Below the pieces are notes generated by a model. That model made no database searches, was not told where the DNA came from, and was given only the letters and a program-made list of their open reading frames with translations. The position numbers and the translations under genes were made by a program. Shown piece by piece: positions 1 to 11,710 of a DNA stretch of 44,914 nucleotides. The DNA is from CAZXBB01 sp964638815 (lineage in GTDB: Bacteria; Planctomycetota; Phycisphaerae; Phycisphaerales; SM1A02), in assembly GCA_964638815.1 (NCBI GenBank), contig CAZXBB010000091.1, positions 1 through 44,914 on the forward strand, in the 5' to 3' direction. The stretch's first letter is position 1. The number at the start of each line of letters is the position of its first letter.

Positions 1-11
1 AGACTTTCGAT

Positions 12-271
12 CCCACCCGGCCCTTGCCGAGCCAAGGACCGGGGCACACAGACTCGACGGTGGTGGAGACTTTCGACCCATCCTGAGTTCGTCGATCCGG
101 ACGGCATCGAATCCGGCGGAATGGGGAACCGGGAACGGGGACTCGGGACCCTCGGAACGGTCAATTGAACAACGGGAAACGGGAAACGGGAAACGCCAGG
201 ACACTTTGCGGCTCGAGTGAACGGCATTCGCCCCCACCCGGCCCTTGCCGAGCCAAGGACCGGGGCACACA
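12..271. repeat. Pair of identical 39-bp direct repeats
   Basis: Positions 12-50 and 233-271 are identical over 39 bases. Each copy begins CCCACCCGGCCC and ends CCGGGGCACACA. The same core, GCCGGGCCA then CCGGGGCACACAG, recurs in diverged form near the right end of the window (44235-44269 and 44311-44344), so this is a dispersed repeat family and not a local duplication. The interval between the two copies also holds two AGACTTTCGA motifs (1-10 and 69-78) and a simple CGGGAAAC tandem repeat at about 171-194. No gene is visible in 1-291. Confidence 0.85.
171..194. repeat. Short tandem repeat, CGGGAAAC unit
   Basis: About three perfect copies of CGGGAAAC lie head to tail. Degenerate relatives (GGGGAACCGGGAACGGGGAC) precede it at about 124-145. 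It sits in the non-coding stretch downstream of uvrB. Confidence 0.75.
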
Positions 272-291
272 AGCCTTGCGGAAACGGACCG

Positions 292-2415
<2,124 letters not shown>

Positions 2416-2421
2416 CGGGTG

Positions 2422-2427
2422 ATGGTA
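2422..2427 (-). promoter_or_regulatory. Candidate -10 box of uvrB
   Basis: On the minus strand TACCAT ends 6 bases before the uvrB ATG at 2415. No recognisable -35 box lies 17 bases upstream. It fits the TANNNT-then-start pattern seen at nine other genes here. Confidence 0.45.
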
Positions 2428-2540
2428 TTGGCGTCTCGTCCGGCGGGGAGCGGCCTCCGGCGCCATCTACGGCCCCTCCGTCGCTCTTTTTTGCGTCCAA
2501 CCCTGAACCTCACCCGAACTCACCCGTACGTCAAGTCCGG

Positions 2541-2572
2541 ATCGACCGGCGGCCCTGGGCCGCGCGGTCGAT
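2541..2572 (+). promoter_or_regulatory. Strong hairpin in the htrA leader
   Basis: Two nested perfect arms: ATCGACCG (2541-2548) pairs with CGGTCGAT (2565-2572), and GCGGCC (2549-2554) with GGCCGC (2558-2563), leaving a CTG loop and one bulged G. This gives a 14-bp stem 51 bases before the htrA start. No T-run follows in either direction, so a simple intrinsic terminator is unlikely. An operator or structured mRNA leader is more plausible. Confidence 0.5.
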
Positions 2573-2623
2573 GTCTGTTGCGGCCCCGTGACGAGCGGAG
2601 GCCGGTCACGGAGGATCAAACGA

Positions 2624-4063
2624 ATGTTCCAGTCCAGGCTCCTGTCCGCGATCGTCATCGCCATGCTCCTCGCGCCGGCCGGGGCGACGCCCGCGGCCGA
2701 CGATGTGCCGGCGGTGACGGGGTCGCAGGCCGAGACGGCGATCGCGCACGCCGAGATGCTCTCGGACGCCTTCCGCGCCGTGAGCCGCGAGATCGCCCCG
2801 GCCGTGGTCCAGGTCACCGGTTTCGCGCGGATCGACGCCATGCCCGAGGACGAGGTTCACCGGTTGTTCGGCGGTCGCGTGCCGCGACGGAGCCGGATGG
2901 GCGATGGAAGCGGCGTCCTCGTCAGCGCCGACGGCTACCTCGTCACCAACCACCACGTCACCGCCGGCGCCGACGAGATCGAGGTGCGCACGCGGGACGG
3001 TCGGGAATACACGGCGGCGCTGATCGGCACGGACGCGGAGTCCGACCTCGCGGTCCTCAGGATCACCGGCGTCGGCTTTCCGTACGCGAGGTTTGGCGAC
3101 TCGGCCGTCGTCGAGCCCGGCCAGTGGGTGCTCGCGATCGGGAACCCGTACGGCTTCGACCACACGATCACGGCCGGCATCGTGAGCGCCGTGCGTCGGT
3201 CCAACGTCGGCGTCGCCGACTACGAGAACTTCATCCAGACCGACGCGGCGATCAACCCCGGCAACAGCGGCGGTCCGCTGCTGAACCCGCGCGGCGAGAT
3301 CGTCGGCATCAACACCGCGATCTCCACCCGGACCGGAGGCTACTCGGGGCTGGGCTTCGCGATTCCGAGCAACATGGTGCGGTCGGTCTTCGAGAGCATC
3401 AGGGACAAGGGCCGGGTGATCCGTGGCTGGCTGGGCGTCCAGATCCAGCCCCTGACGCCGGGGCTCGCCGACTCCTTCGGCTTCCAAGGGGCGGGCGTCC
3501 TCATCGCCGACGTGCTCGCCGACGGTCCGGCCATCCGCGCGGGTATGCAGCCCGGTGACATCGTGACGCGGGTCGGCAACCGGCCGGTCGAGGCCACCGC
3601 CGATCTGCTCAACGCCGTGGCCGAGACCCCACCGGGGTCGCGGACGCCCATCCGGATCTTCCGCGACGGCGCGTTCGACGAAATCGCGGTGGAACTCGGC
3701 GAGCGACAGGTCCGCTCCCTGCCGGCGTCCCCCGCGGGGCGGCCCGAGCCGCCCGCGGTCATCGAGCCGCAGTCCCTCGGGCTCGGCGTTCGGACGCTCA
3801 CGCCGGAGATCGCCGCTGAAGCGGGCCTGGGCGACATCCGGGGCGTCGTCGTGGTGGACGTCGCGGACGGCTCGATCGCGGCCCGGTCCGGGCTGTTCCC
3901 CGGCGACGTGATCGTCCGGGTCGGGGAACGCGAGGTGGTTGACGCCGACGCGTTCGCGCACATCATGGACGACCTGGATCTCGAAAGCTCCGTGCGTCTG
4001 CTCGTGTGGACGCCGCGGGGCAACGGGCGGCACCGCTTCGTCCTGCTCCAGGGGGGAGCGTGA
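2624..4063 (+). CDS. Periplasmic HtrA/DegP-type serine protease with two PDZ domains
   Basis: Envelope quality-control protease and chaperone of the trypsin fold. The 479-aa product starts with a signal peptide (MFQSRLLSAIVIAMLLAPAG). The catalytic triad is visible as H111 in TNHHV, D141 in SDLAVLRI and S215 in GNSGGP. PDZ1 begins near RGWLGVQIQPL and PDZ2 near LGVRTLTPE. A GTG at 2588 opens the same frame, but ATG at 2624 is chosen because GGAGG lies 9 bases ahead and the signal peptide then sits at the N-terminus. A strong hairpin lies in the upstream leader. It resembles DegP/DegQ, but a specific orthologue cannot be assigned. Confidence 0.93.
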   Translation: MFQSRLLSAIVIAMLLAPAGATPAADDVPAVTGSQAETAIAHAEMLSDAFRAVSREIAPAVVQVTGFARIDAMPEDEVHRLFGGRVPRRSRMGDGSGVLVSADGYLVTNHHVTAGADEIEVRTRDGREYTAALIGTDAESDLAVLRITGVGFPYARFGDSAVVEPGQWVLAIGNPYGFDHTITAGIVSAVRRSNVGVADYENFIQTDAAINPGNSGGPLLNPRGEIVGINTAISTRTGGYSGLGFAIPSNMVRSVFESIRDKGRVIRGWLGVQIQPLTPGLADSFGFQGAGVLIADVLADGPAIRAGMQPGDIVTRVGNRPVEATADLLNAVAETPPGSRTPIRIFRDGAFDEIAVELGERQVRSLPASPAGRPEPPAVIEPQSLGLGVRTLTPEIAAEAGLGDIRGVVVVDVADGSIAARSGLFPGDVIVRVGEREVVDADAFAHIMDDLDLESSVRLLVWTPRGNGRHRFVLLQGGA

Positions 4064-4115
4064 CCGCGACGTACGTGAAGCGGAATACCAGAGACTGACG
4101 GGAGCGAAACTGCGC

Positions 4116-4835
4116 ATGACCAACGTGATGATCAGGGCCGCCGGCCTGCACAAGCACTTCGGCGCCTTCGTTGCGGTCGCCGACGCCTCGTTCGAGATCG
4201 CACGCGGCGAGATCGTGGCGTTCCTCGGCCCGAACGGCGCCGGAAAATCGACGACGATGCGGATGCTGACCGGTTTCATGGCTCCGACCCATGGGCGCGC
4301 GGAGATCGCCGGCATCGACGTGGCGACGCGTCGCATCGAGGCCGTGTCTCACATCGGCTACCTGCCGGAGAACGGCCCGCTCTATCCCGACATGACGCCG
4401 CGGAGCCTGCTTCGGTTCTTCGGCTTCGCGCGCGGGCTCGCCCCCGACCGTCTCGACGCGCGCGTGGACGCGGTCGTCCGCCAGTGCGACCTTTCGAGCG
4501 TGATCGAGAAGCCGATCTCGAAGCTCTCGCGCGGCTATCGGCAGCGCGTCGGCATGGCGCAGGCCCTGCTCCACGAGCCCGACGTCTTGATCCTCGACGA
4601 GCCGACGTCCGGGCTCGATCCGAACCAGATTCACGAGGTGCGGGACCTGATCCGGACGCTCGGGCAGTCGAACACCATCATGCTTTCGACCCACATCCTC
4701 CAGGAGGTGGAAGCGGTGGCCGACCGCGTGATCTTCATCCACGAGGGCCGCATCGTCTTCGACGGCTCGATCGCCGAGTTCCGCGACGGAACGCCGTCGC
4801 TCGACGCGCGCTTCCGTGAACTGACCGCAGCCTGA
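4116..4835 (+). CDS. ABC transporter ATP-binding protein, GldA-like
   Basis: Cytoplasmic ATPase that powers the neighbouring membrane subunit. The 239-aa product has Walker A GPNGAGKST, signature LSRGYRQRVGMAQAL, Walker B VLILDEP followed by TSGLDP, and the H-loop STHILQEV. This arrangement matches ABC-2 family exporters such as GldA and NosF. The frame is open back to 3939, but that part overlaps htrA out of frame. ATG at 4116 is preceded by GGGAGCG. The next gene encodes a GldF-GldG fusion 40 bases downstream, so the two almost certainly form one transporter. The substrate is unknown. Confidence 0.93.
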   Translation: MTNVMIRAAGLHKHFGAFVAVADASFEIARGEIVAFLGPNGAGKSTTMRMLTGFMAPTHGRAEIAGIDVATRRIEAVSHIGYLPENGPLYPDMTPRSLLRFFGFARGLAPDRLDARVDAVVRQCDLSSVIEKPISKLSRGYRQRVGMAQALLHEPDVLILDEPTSGLDPNQIHEVRDLIRTLGQSNTIMLSTHILQEVEAVADRVIFIHEGRIVFDGSIAEFRDGTPSLDARFRELTAA

Positions 4836-4875
4836 CGCAGGCTGAAGAATAGTTTCGAGAACAGAGGAACGAGAC

Positions 4876-7587
4876 ATGCCGACTCATGCCCGCATGGTCT
4901 GGGCGGTGTTCAAGAGAAACTTCTCCGCCTACTTCATCAACCCGACGGGGTACGTGTTCATCACCGTGTTCATCCTGCTCGGCGCGATCGCCGCGTTCTG
5001 GCAGGCCGACTTCTTCCTCGCCAACCTGGCGAACCTCGACCAGCTGAACGAGTTCTACCCGATCCTGCTGCTCTTCTTCGTCCCGGCGCTCACGATGGGC
5101 GTGTGGGCGGAGGAGCGGAAGCAGGGCACCGACGAGCTTCTCTTCACGCTGCCCGGTCACGACCTCGACATCGTGCTCGGCAAGTACCTCGCGGTGCTGG
5201 GGATCTACACGGTGGCGGTGCTGTTCTCGATCAGCCACGTCGTGATCCTCGCCTGGCTCGGCGCGCCGGATATCGGGCTGATGTTCTCGACGTACGTCGG
5301 CTACTGGCTGACCGGCGCGGCGCTCCTTACGGTGGGGATGGTGGCGTCGCTCCTCACGCCGAACGCGACCGTGGCGTTCATCCTCGGCGCCATGCTGTGC
5401 GCGATCTTCGTCTTCGTGGACCGGGCCGAGGTGATCTTCAGCGGGCGGATCGCCGACCTCGTGCGCAACCTCGGTGTCGTCACCCACTTCCGCCCGTTCG
5501 GCGACGGGCTAATCCCGCTCACGGGCGTTTTCTACTTCCTCGCCCTCGCCGCGGTGATGCTCTACGTCAACGTGCTGCTCGTCGGCCGCCGCCATTTCGG
5601 CGGCGGCGAGGACGACACCGCGCACACGGCGCACCTCTCCGTGCGGACGGTCGCCATCGCGGCCATGGCCGTCGCCGCCGGCGTGCTGCTGAGCCGCGGG
5701 CGTCTCTACGTCGACAGCTCCGCCGAACGGCTGCACACGCTCCAGCCGCAGACGGAGACGCTGCTCGCCGAAATTCCGGAGGACCGGCCGGTCTTCATCC
5801 AGGCGTTCTTCAGCAAGGACGCTCCCGAGTCGCTCGTGCAGGTGCGCAAGAACCTCGTGAACCTGCTCCATCGTTTCGACACCGTCGGCGGCGACCGTGT
5901 GCGCGTGGCGATCCACGAGGTCGAGCCGTTCACCGAGCTCGCGGCGGACGCCGCCTCGAACTACAACATCGTGCCCCAGAAAGTCCTCGCGGTCGAGGCG
6001 AGCCAGCGCTCGGCGGAGGACGTCTTCCTCGGTCTCGTCTTCACGTCCGGCCCGGAGGAGTTCGTGATCCCGTTCTTCGACCGGGGCCTTCCCGTTGAGT
6101 ACGAGCTGGCCCGGTCGGTGCGCGTGGTCAGCGCCGTGACGCAGCGCAAGCTCGGCGTCGTGGCGACCGACGCCAAACTGTTCGGCGGGTTCGACTTCCA
6201 GTCCATGGCGCAGTCCTCGGACTGGTCGATGGTCCGCGAGCTGCGCAAGCAGTACGAAGTGACGCAGGTCGCCCCGGGCGGCCCGTACCCGGACGATCTC
6301 GACGCGCTGCTCGTGATCCTGCCGTCCTCCCTCGCTCAGCCGGAGATGGACGCGCTGAAGGACGCGATCCTGGCGGGGACGCCGACGCTGCTGATCGACG
6401 ATCCGCTGCCGCTCTTCAACCCGCAGCTCTCGCCGCGTCTGCCGAAGGACGCCGGCCGCAACCCGTTCATGAACCAGGGGCGCCCGCCGGCGCCGCCGAA
6501 GGGCGACCTCCAGGGCCTGCTCGACGCGATCGGGCTGACGCTCGAAACGAACTCGGTCGTGTGGTCGAGCGCGAACCCGCACCCGGCCATCGCCGAGGTC
6601 GCCCCGGAGATCGTCTTCGTCGCGCGCAGTCCCGACAACCCCTCGCCGTTCAACGAGGAGTCCGTGATCTCCTCGGGGCTCCAGGAGGTCGTCGCCGCGT
6701 ATCCCGGCTTTCTCCGCGCCGACCCGCCGGTGCCGGGCGCGTCGCTCACGTACACGCCGCTCCTCCAGACGGGCACCGTCTCCGGCGACACGCCCTGGAC
6801 CGACCTCGTGGGACAGGACTTCTTCGGCATGCAGCTCCGTCAGAATCCCCGCCGGTACCGGTCGCCCTCGGCGTACACGCTCGCGATGCACGTGCAGGGG
6901 ACGATACCCTCGCCTGCGGCGCCGCCGTCCCAGCTTCCCGACGAGGTCAAGCCCGCCGGGGAGACGACGAGCATCGACGTGATCGCGATCAGCGACGTCG
7001 ACATCGTCTCCGAGACCTTCTTCAACCTGCGTCGCCAGGGCTTCGAGGACCTCAACTTCGACAACGTTACGTTCGTGCTCAACTGCATCGACATGCTGGC
7101 GGGCGACGAGCGCTTCGTCGCCCTCCGCAAGCACCGGCCGCGTCACCGCAGCCTGACGCGCGTCGAGCAGCTCAACGAGGTCTACGCCGAGCGGCGTCGC
7201 GAGGAGACCGAGGCGGCGGAGGCGAGGGCCGCCGACCAGCTCGCGCAGGCGCAGCAGCGGCTCGACCAGAGCGTGCAGGCGGTGCGCGAGCGCGAGGATC
7301 TCGACCAGCAGACGCGGGCGATCATGCTCCGCAACCTCGAGAGCGTCGAGAACCGCCGGCTCGAGGTGGTCAAGGCCAACATCGGGCTCGAGAAGGAAAA
7401 GAGCATCGATCGGGCGCGCACCGAGATGAAGACGGCCGTCGCCGCTATCCATCGCAACATCAAGTGGTGGGCGACGATCCCGCCGCCGGTCCCGACGCTC
7501 GTGCTCGCCATCGGCCTGTTTGCGTATCGTCACCGGCGTGAGAAGATCGGCGCGTCGGAGCGCCGCCTCGTGAGGAGCCACGCATGA
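4876..7587 (+). CDS. GldF-GldG fusion: ABC-2 permease joined to a Gld auxiliary transport domain
   Basis: Membrane partner of the upstream ATPase. Of 903 residues, about 1-240 form an ABC-2 permease of six hydrophobic segments, starting FINPTGYVFITVFILL and including the MGVWAEERKQGTDELLF coupling segment. The remainder resembles GldG/ABC_transp_aux proteins: an extracytoplasmic domain, a charged heptad-rich coiled coil near residues 770-840, and a final membrane helix (VPTLVLAIGLFAYRH). In Bacteroidetes GldF and GldG are separate proteins; here they are fused. The last codons overlap the next start (ATGA), so it is translationally coupled to the DUF4340 gene. Confidence 0.9.
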   Translation: MPTHARMVWAVFKRNFSAYFINPTGYVFITVFILLGAIAAFWQADFFLANLANLDQLNEFYPILLLFFVPALTMGVWAEERKQGTDELLFTLPGHDLDIVLGKYLAVLGIYTVAVLFSISHVVILAWLGAPDIGLMFSTYVGYWLTGAALLTVGMVASLLTPNATVAFILGAMLCAIFVFVDRAEVIFSGRIADLVRNLGVVTHFRPFGDGLIPLTGVFYFLALAAVMLYVNVLLVGRRHFGGGEDDTAHTAHLSVRTVAIAAMAVAAGVLLSRGRLYVDSSAERLHTLQPQTETLLAEIPEDRPVFIQAFFSKDAPESLVQVRKNLVNLLHRFDTVGGDRVRVAIHEVEPFTELAADAASNYNIVPQKVLAVEASQRSAEDVFLGLVFTSGPEEFVIPFFDRGLPVEYELARSVRVVSAVTQRKLGVVATDAKLFGGFDFQSMAQSSDWSMVRELRKQYEVTQVAPGGPYPDDLDALLVILPSSLAQPEMDALKDAILAGTPTLLIDDPLPLFNPQLSPRLPKDAGRNPFMNQGRPPAPPKGDLQGLLDAIGLTLETNSVVWSSANPHPAIAEVAPEIVFVARSPDNPSPFNEESVISSGLQEVVAAYPGFLRADPPVPGASLTYTPLLQTGTVSGDTPWTDLVGQDFFGMQLRQNPRRYRSPSAYTLAMHVQGTIPSPAAPPSQLPDEVKPAGETTSIDVIAISDVDIVSETFFNLRRQGFEDLNFDNVTFVLNCIDMLAGDERFVALRKHRPRHRSLTRVEQLNEVYAERRREETEAAEARAADQLAQAQQRLDQSVQAVREREDLDQQTRAIMLRNLESVENRRLEVVKANIGLEKEKSIDRARTEMKTAVAAIHRNIKWWATIPPPVPTLVLAIGLFAYRHRREKIGASERRLVRSHA

Positions 7588-9203
7588 GCCGTCTCGCCAC
7601 GACCTCCATGTACGTCGCCGGCGCCGTCGTCCTGGGCGCCCTCGCGTTCTTCACCAGCCCGAAGCCGCCCACGTTCGAGGAATTCAGCGACCAGGGCGAG
7701 GCGTTCTATCCGGACTTCACCGATCCGCTGCGGGCGGCTTCGCTCGAGGTGATCGATTACGACGAGGCCTCGGGAGCGGCGCGGCCGTTCAAGGTCGAGG
7801 TGCGCGACGGCACGTGGTCGATCCCCTCGCACTACGATTACCCCGCCGACGGCGAGGAACGCCTGGCCGAGACCGCAGCGTCGGTGATCGATCTGAAACG
7901 GGACATCGTGCAGTCCGACCGCGTGGAGGATCACGAGCGTCTCGGCGTGATCGATCCGCTCGACGACACGACGCCATCGCTCGTCGGGCGCGGTTCGCGC
8001 GTGACGCTCCGCGACGCGTCGGGGGCGGCGCTCGCCGATTTCATCATCGGTCGCGAGATCGAGGGCAAGGAGGGCTTCCGCTACGTGCGGCTCCCCGGCA
8101 AGAAGCGGGTCTACGGGGTAAAGCTCGACGTGGATCTCTCGACGCGCTTCGCCGACTGGATCGACACGAAGCTGCTCGAAGTGACCGTCGCGGACCTCGC
8201 CCAGATCCGGGTCAGCGACTACTCGATCGACGAGACGTCGGGCAGCGTCAACCGCGTCGGCGAGGTGCTGCTGACGAAGGGGCCCGACGGCCAGTGGGCG
8301 CTCCCCGACGTTCCGGAAGGCAAGGAGCTCGATCGCACGAAGGTCTCCGCGCTGACGAACGCGCTGCGCGATCTCAAGATCACCGGCGTGCGTCCCAAGC
8401 CTCCGGCGCTCACCGCGGACCTGGGCACGTCGGGCGGCATCAGCCTGGACCCGGGGACGCAGCTCTCGCTCCAGTCCAAGGGCTTCTTCGTATCGCGCGA
8501 CGGACGTCTGCTCTCGAACGAGGGCGAGGTGAGCGCCGGCACGAGCAAGGGCGTCCTCTACGTGCTGCGTTTCGGCGAGGTCTTCTACGGCGACGGGCTC
8601 GAGGTGAGCGCGGGCGCGGCGGGTGAAGGCGGCGCGGGCGGCGCCGGGGAAGGTGAGGCGTCCGGGAGCCCCAACCGGTACCTCTTCGTGACGGCGCAGT
8701 TCGACGAGACGCTGCTGCCGCCGGAGCCGACACCGCCGCCGGGGTACACGAAGGAGGACGCGGCGGCCTTGCGCGGGCACGACGACCGCCTCGCGCTCGG
8801 CGAACTGGCGATGCGCGGCGTCAACTTCAGCGTGCTCTCGCAGGCGGACGAGGGCGGCGACGCGACCGATGACGCCGCGACCGATGACGCCGCGACCGAT
8901 GAGGCCGCAACGGATGACGCCGCAACGGATGACGCCGCGACCGATGACGCCGCGACGGATGACCAGACGACCGGCGACGAGGCCGCACCCGCCGACGACG
9001 AGGCCGCGGAAGCCGCGAAGCGCGCCGCCGAGGCCTACGAGACCGCGCTCGCCGGGTGGCAGCAGAAGGTGACGGAGGGCCGGGAGCTCGCGCGAACCCT
9101 CAACGAGCGTTTCGCCGCCTGGTACTACGTCATCGCCGGCGAGGACTTCGACGACCTGCGGCCAAGCCTCGATTCGCTGCTGAAGGAGAAGGCCACGCCG
9201 TGA
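7584..9203 (+). CDS. DUF4340 domain protein with acidic pentapeptide-repeat insert
   Basis: A 539-aa protein with one N-terminal membrane anchor (TSMYVAGAVVLGALAFF) and a large extracytoplasmic part that repeats the DUF4340 pattern (YDEASGAARPFKVEVRDG, later VRLPGKKRVYGVKLD). DUF4340 proteins commonly sit beside GldFG-like transporters, which fits the ATGA overlap here. Near residues 427-460 lies a low-complexity segment of about seven ATDDA units, probably a flexible acidic linker. The molecular function is not known; it is probably an accessory subunit of the upstream ABC complex. Confidence 0.85.
   Translation: MSRLATTSMYVAGAVVLGALAFFTSPKPPTFEEFSDQGEAFYPDFTDPLRAASLEVIDYDEASGAARPFKVEVRDGTWSIPSHYDYPADGEERLAETAASVIDLKRDIVQSDRVEDHERLGVIDPLDDTTPSLVGRGSRVTLRDASGAALADFIIGREIEGKEGFRYVRLPGKKRVYGVKLDVDLSTRFADWIDTKLLEVTVADLAQIRVSDYSIDETSGSVNRVGEVLLTKGPDGQWALPDVPEGKELDRTKVSALTNALRDLKITGVRPKPPALTADLGTSGGISLDPGTQLSLQSKGFFVSRDGRLLSNEGEVSAGTSKGVLYVLRFGEVFYGDGLEVSAGAAGEGGAGGAGEGEASGSPNRYLFVTAQFDETLLPPEPTPPPGYTKEDAAALRGHDDRLALGELAMRGVNFSVLSQADEGGDATDDAATDDAATDEAATDDAATDDAATDDAATDDQTTGDEAAPADDEAAEAAKRAAEAYETALAGWQQKVTEGRELARTLNERFAAWYYVIAGEDFDDLRPSLDSLLKEKATP
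8862..8961 (+). repeat. In-frame 15-bp tandem repeat encoding ATDDA
   Basis: About six to seven copies of a 15-base unit (GCGACCGATGACGCC and variants with AACGGAT) lie within the DUF4340 gene. The unit is a multiple of three, so copy-number change would alter linker length without breaking the frame. Confidence 0.85.
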
Positions 9204-9378
9204 GCGTCGCATGAACCGCATGAGCCGCCTGAACCGCTGAACCGGCGCGCGCTCATCGACGCCCGCTTCCCGATCTTCCGGTCAAAGGCCCAGGCCGCGG
9301 CGCTGTTCGCGCGGTACGCAGCAGGTCCGGGTCGAGGCGGAGAGCCCTGTCACGCCGGCCGATGAGCGGCGCGCCGGA
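9204..9378. other. Convergent intergenic gap with short repeats
   Basis: This 175-base gap separates the convergent DUF4340 and typA genes. It opens with a run of degenerate TGAACCGC units at about 9211-9243. No hairpin with a T-run and no credible ORF were seen. Confidence 0.5.
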
Positions 9379-11259
<1,881 letters not shown>

Positions 11260-11268
11260 GAAGCGGAG

Positions 11269-11274
11269 ATGATA
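11269..11274 (-). promoter_or_regulatory. Candidate -10 box of typA
   Basis: TATCAT on the minus strand ends 9 bases before the chosen typA start at 11259. The intervening bases CTCCGCTTC contain no Shine-Dalgarno sequence. Confidence 0.45.
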
Positions 11275-11380
11275 GGCATGTCCCGATCGCCCGTAGCGCT
11301 CCGCCCGGCGCGCACCCGGGCGGTCCGCTCTTTCCTGCGGAATGGGCATGGGGCACCTATAGGTCAGACGGAACCCGGCT

Positions 11381-11480
11381 TTGCCGGATCCCTCGGTTTC
11401 GCCGGCGCGGTTTCGCCGGCGCCCGGTTTCGTCCGGCACCCGGTCTGACCCGGCACCCGGTCTGACCCGGGGCCCGCGAG
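11381..11480. repeat. Cluster of short direct repeats
   Basis: GGTTTCGCCGGCGC occurs twice in tandem, then ACCCGGTCTGACCCGG occurs twice in tandem. The GGTCTGACC core is palindromic. These repeats occupy most of the gap between typA and the small ORF at 11490. Confidence 0.7.
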
Positions 11481-11489
11481 GTACCCGAC

Positions 11490-11600
11490 ATGGCGAACGA
11501 CTCCGAGCACCCCGAAGGCGACGACACGGCGGCCGGGCCGGCCGACCCGCAGCGGCTCGACACGCCGGCGGGCATCACGGCCGCCGAATGGGCGTCGTGA
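11490..11600 (+). CDS. Small ORF, possibly frameshifted membrane peptide
   Basis: A 36-codon ORF starts at ATG 11490 behind GCGAGG with an 8-base gap and ends AAEWAS-stop. In the overlapping frame, from ATG 11588, the reading continues as VVTAVLTLIGLGAITEG, a hydrophobic stretch in front of a His/Ala-rich tail. Joining the two frames at the stop would give a small single-helix membrane protein, so this may be a gene broken by one base or a chance pair of ORFs. No homologue is recognised and the evidence is weak. Confidence 0.3.
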   Translation: MANDSEHPEGDDTAAGPADPQRLDTPAGITAAEWAS

Positions 11601-11710
11601 CGGCGGTGCTGACGCTGATCGGGCTCGGGGCGATCACGGAGGGCACGCACGCGGTCGCGCACGCGTACACGGCCGCGCACGCGCACACGGACATCCCCGG
11701 CTCCCCCGCC

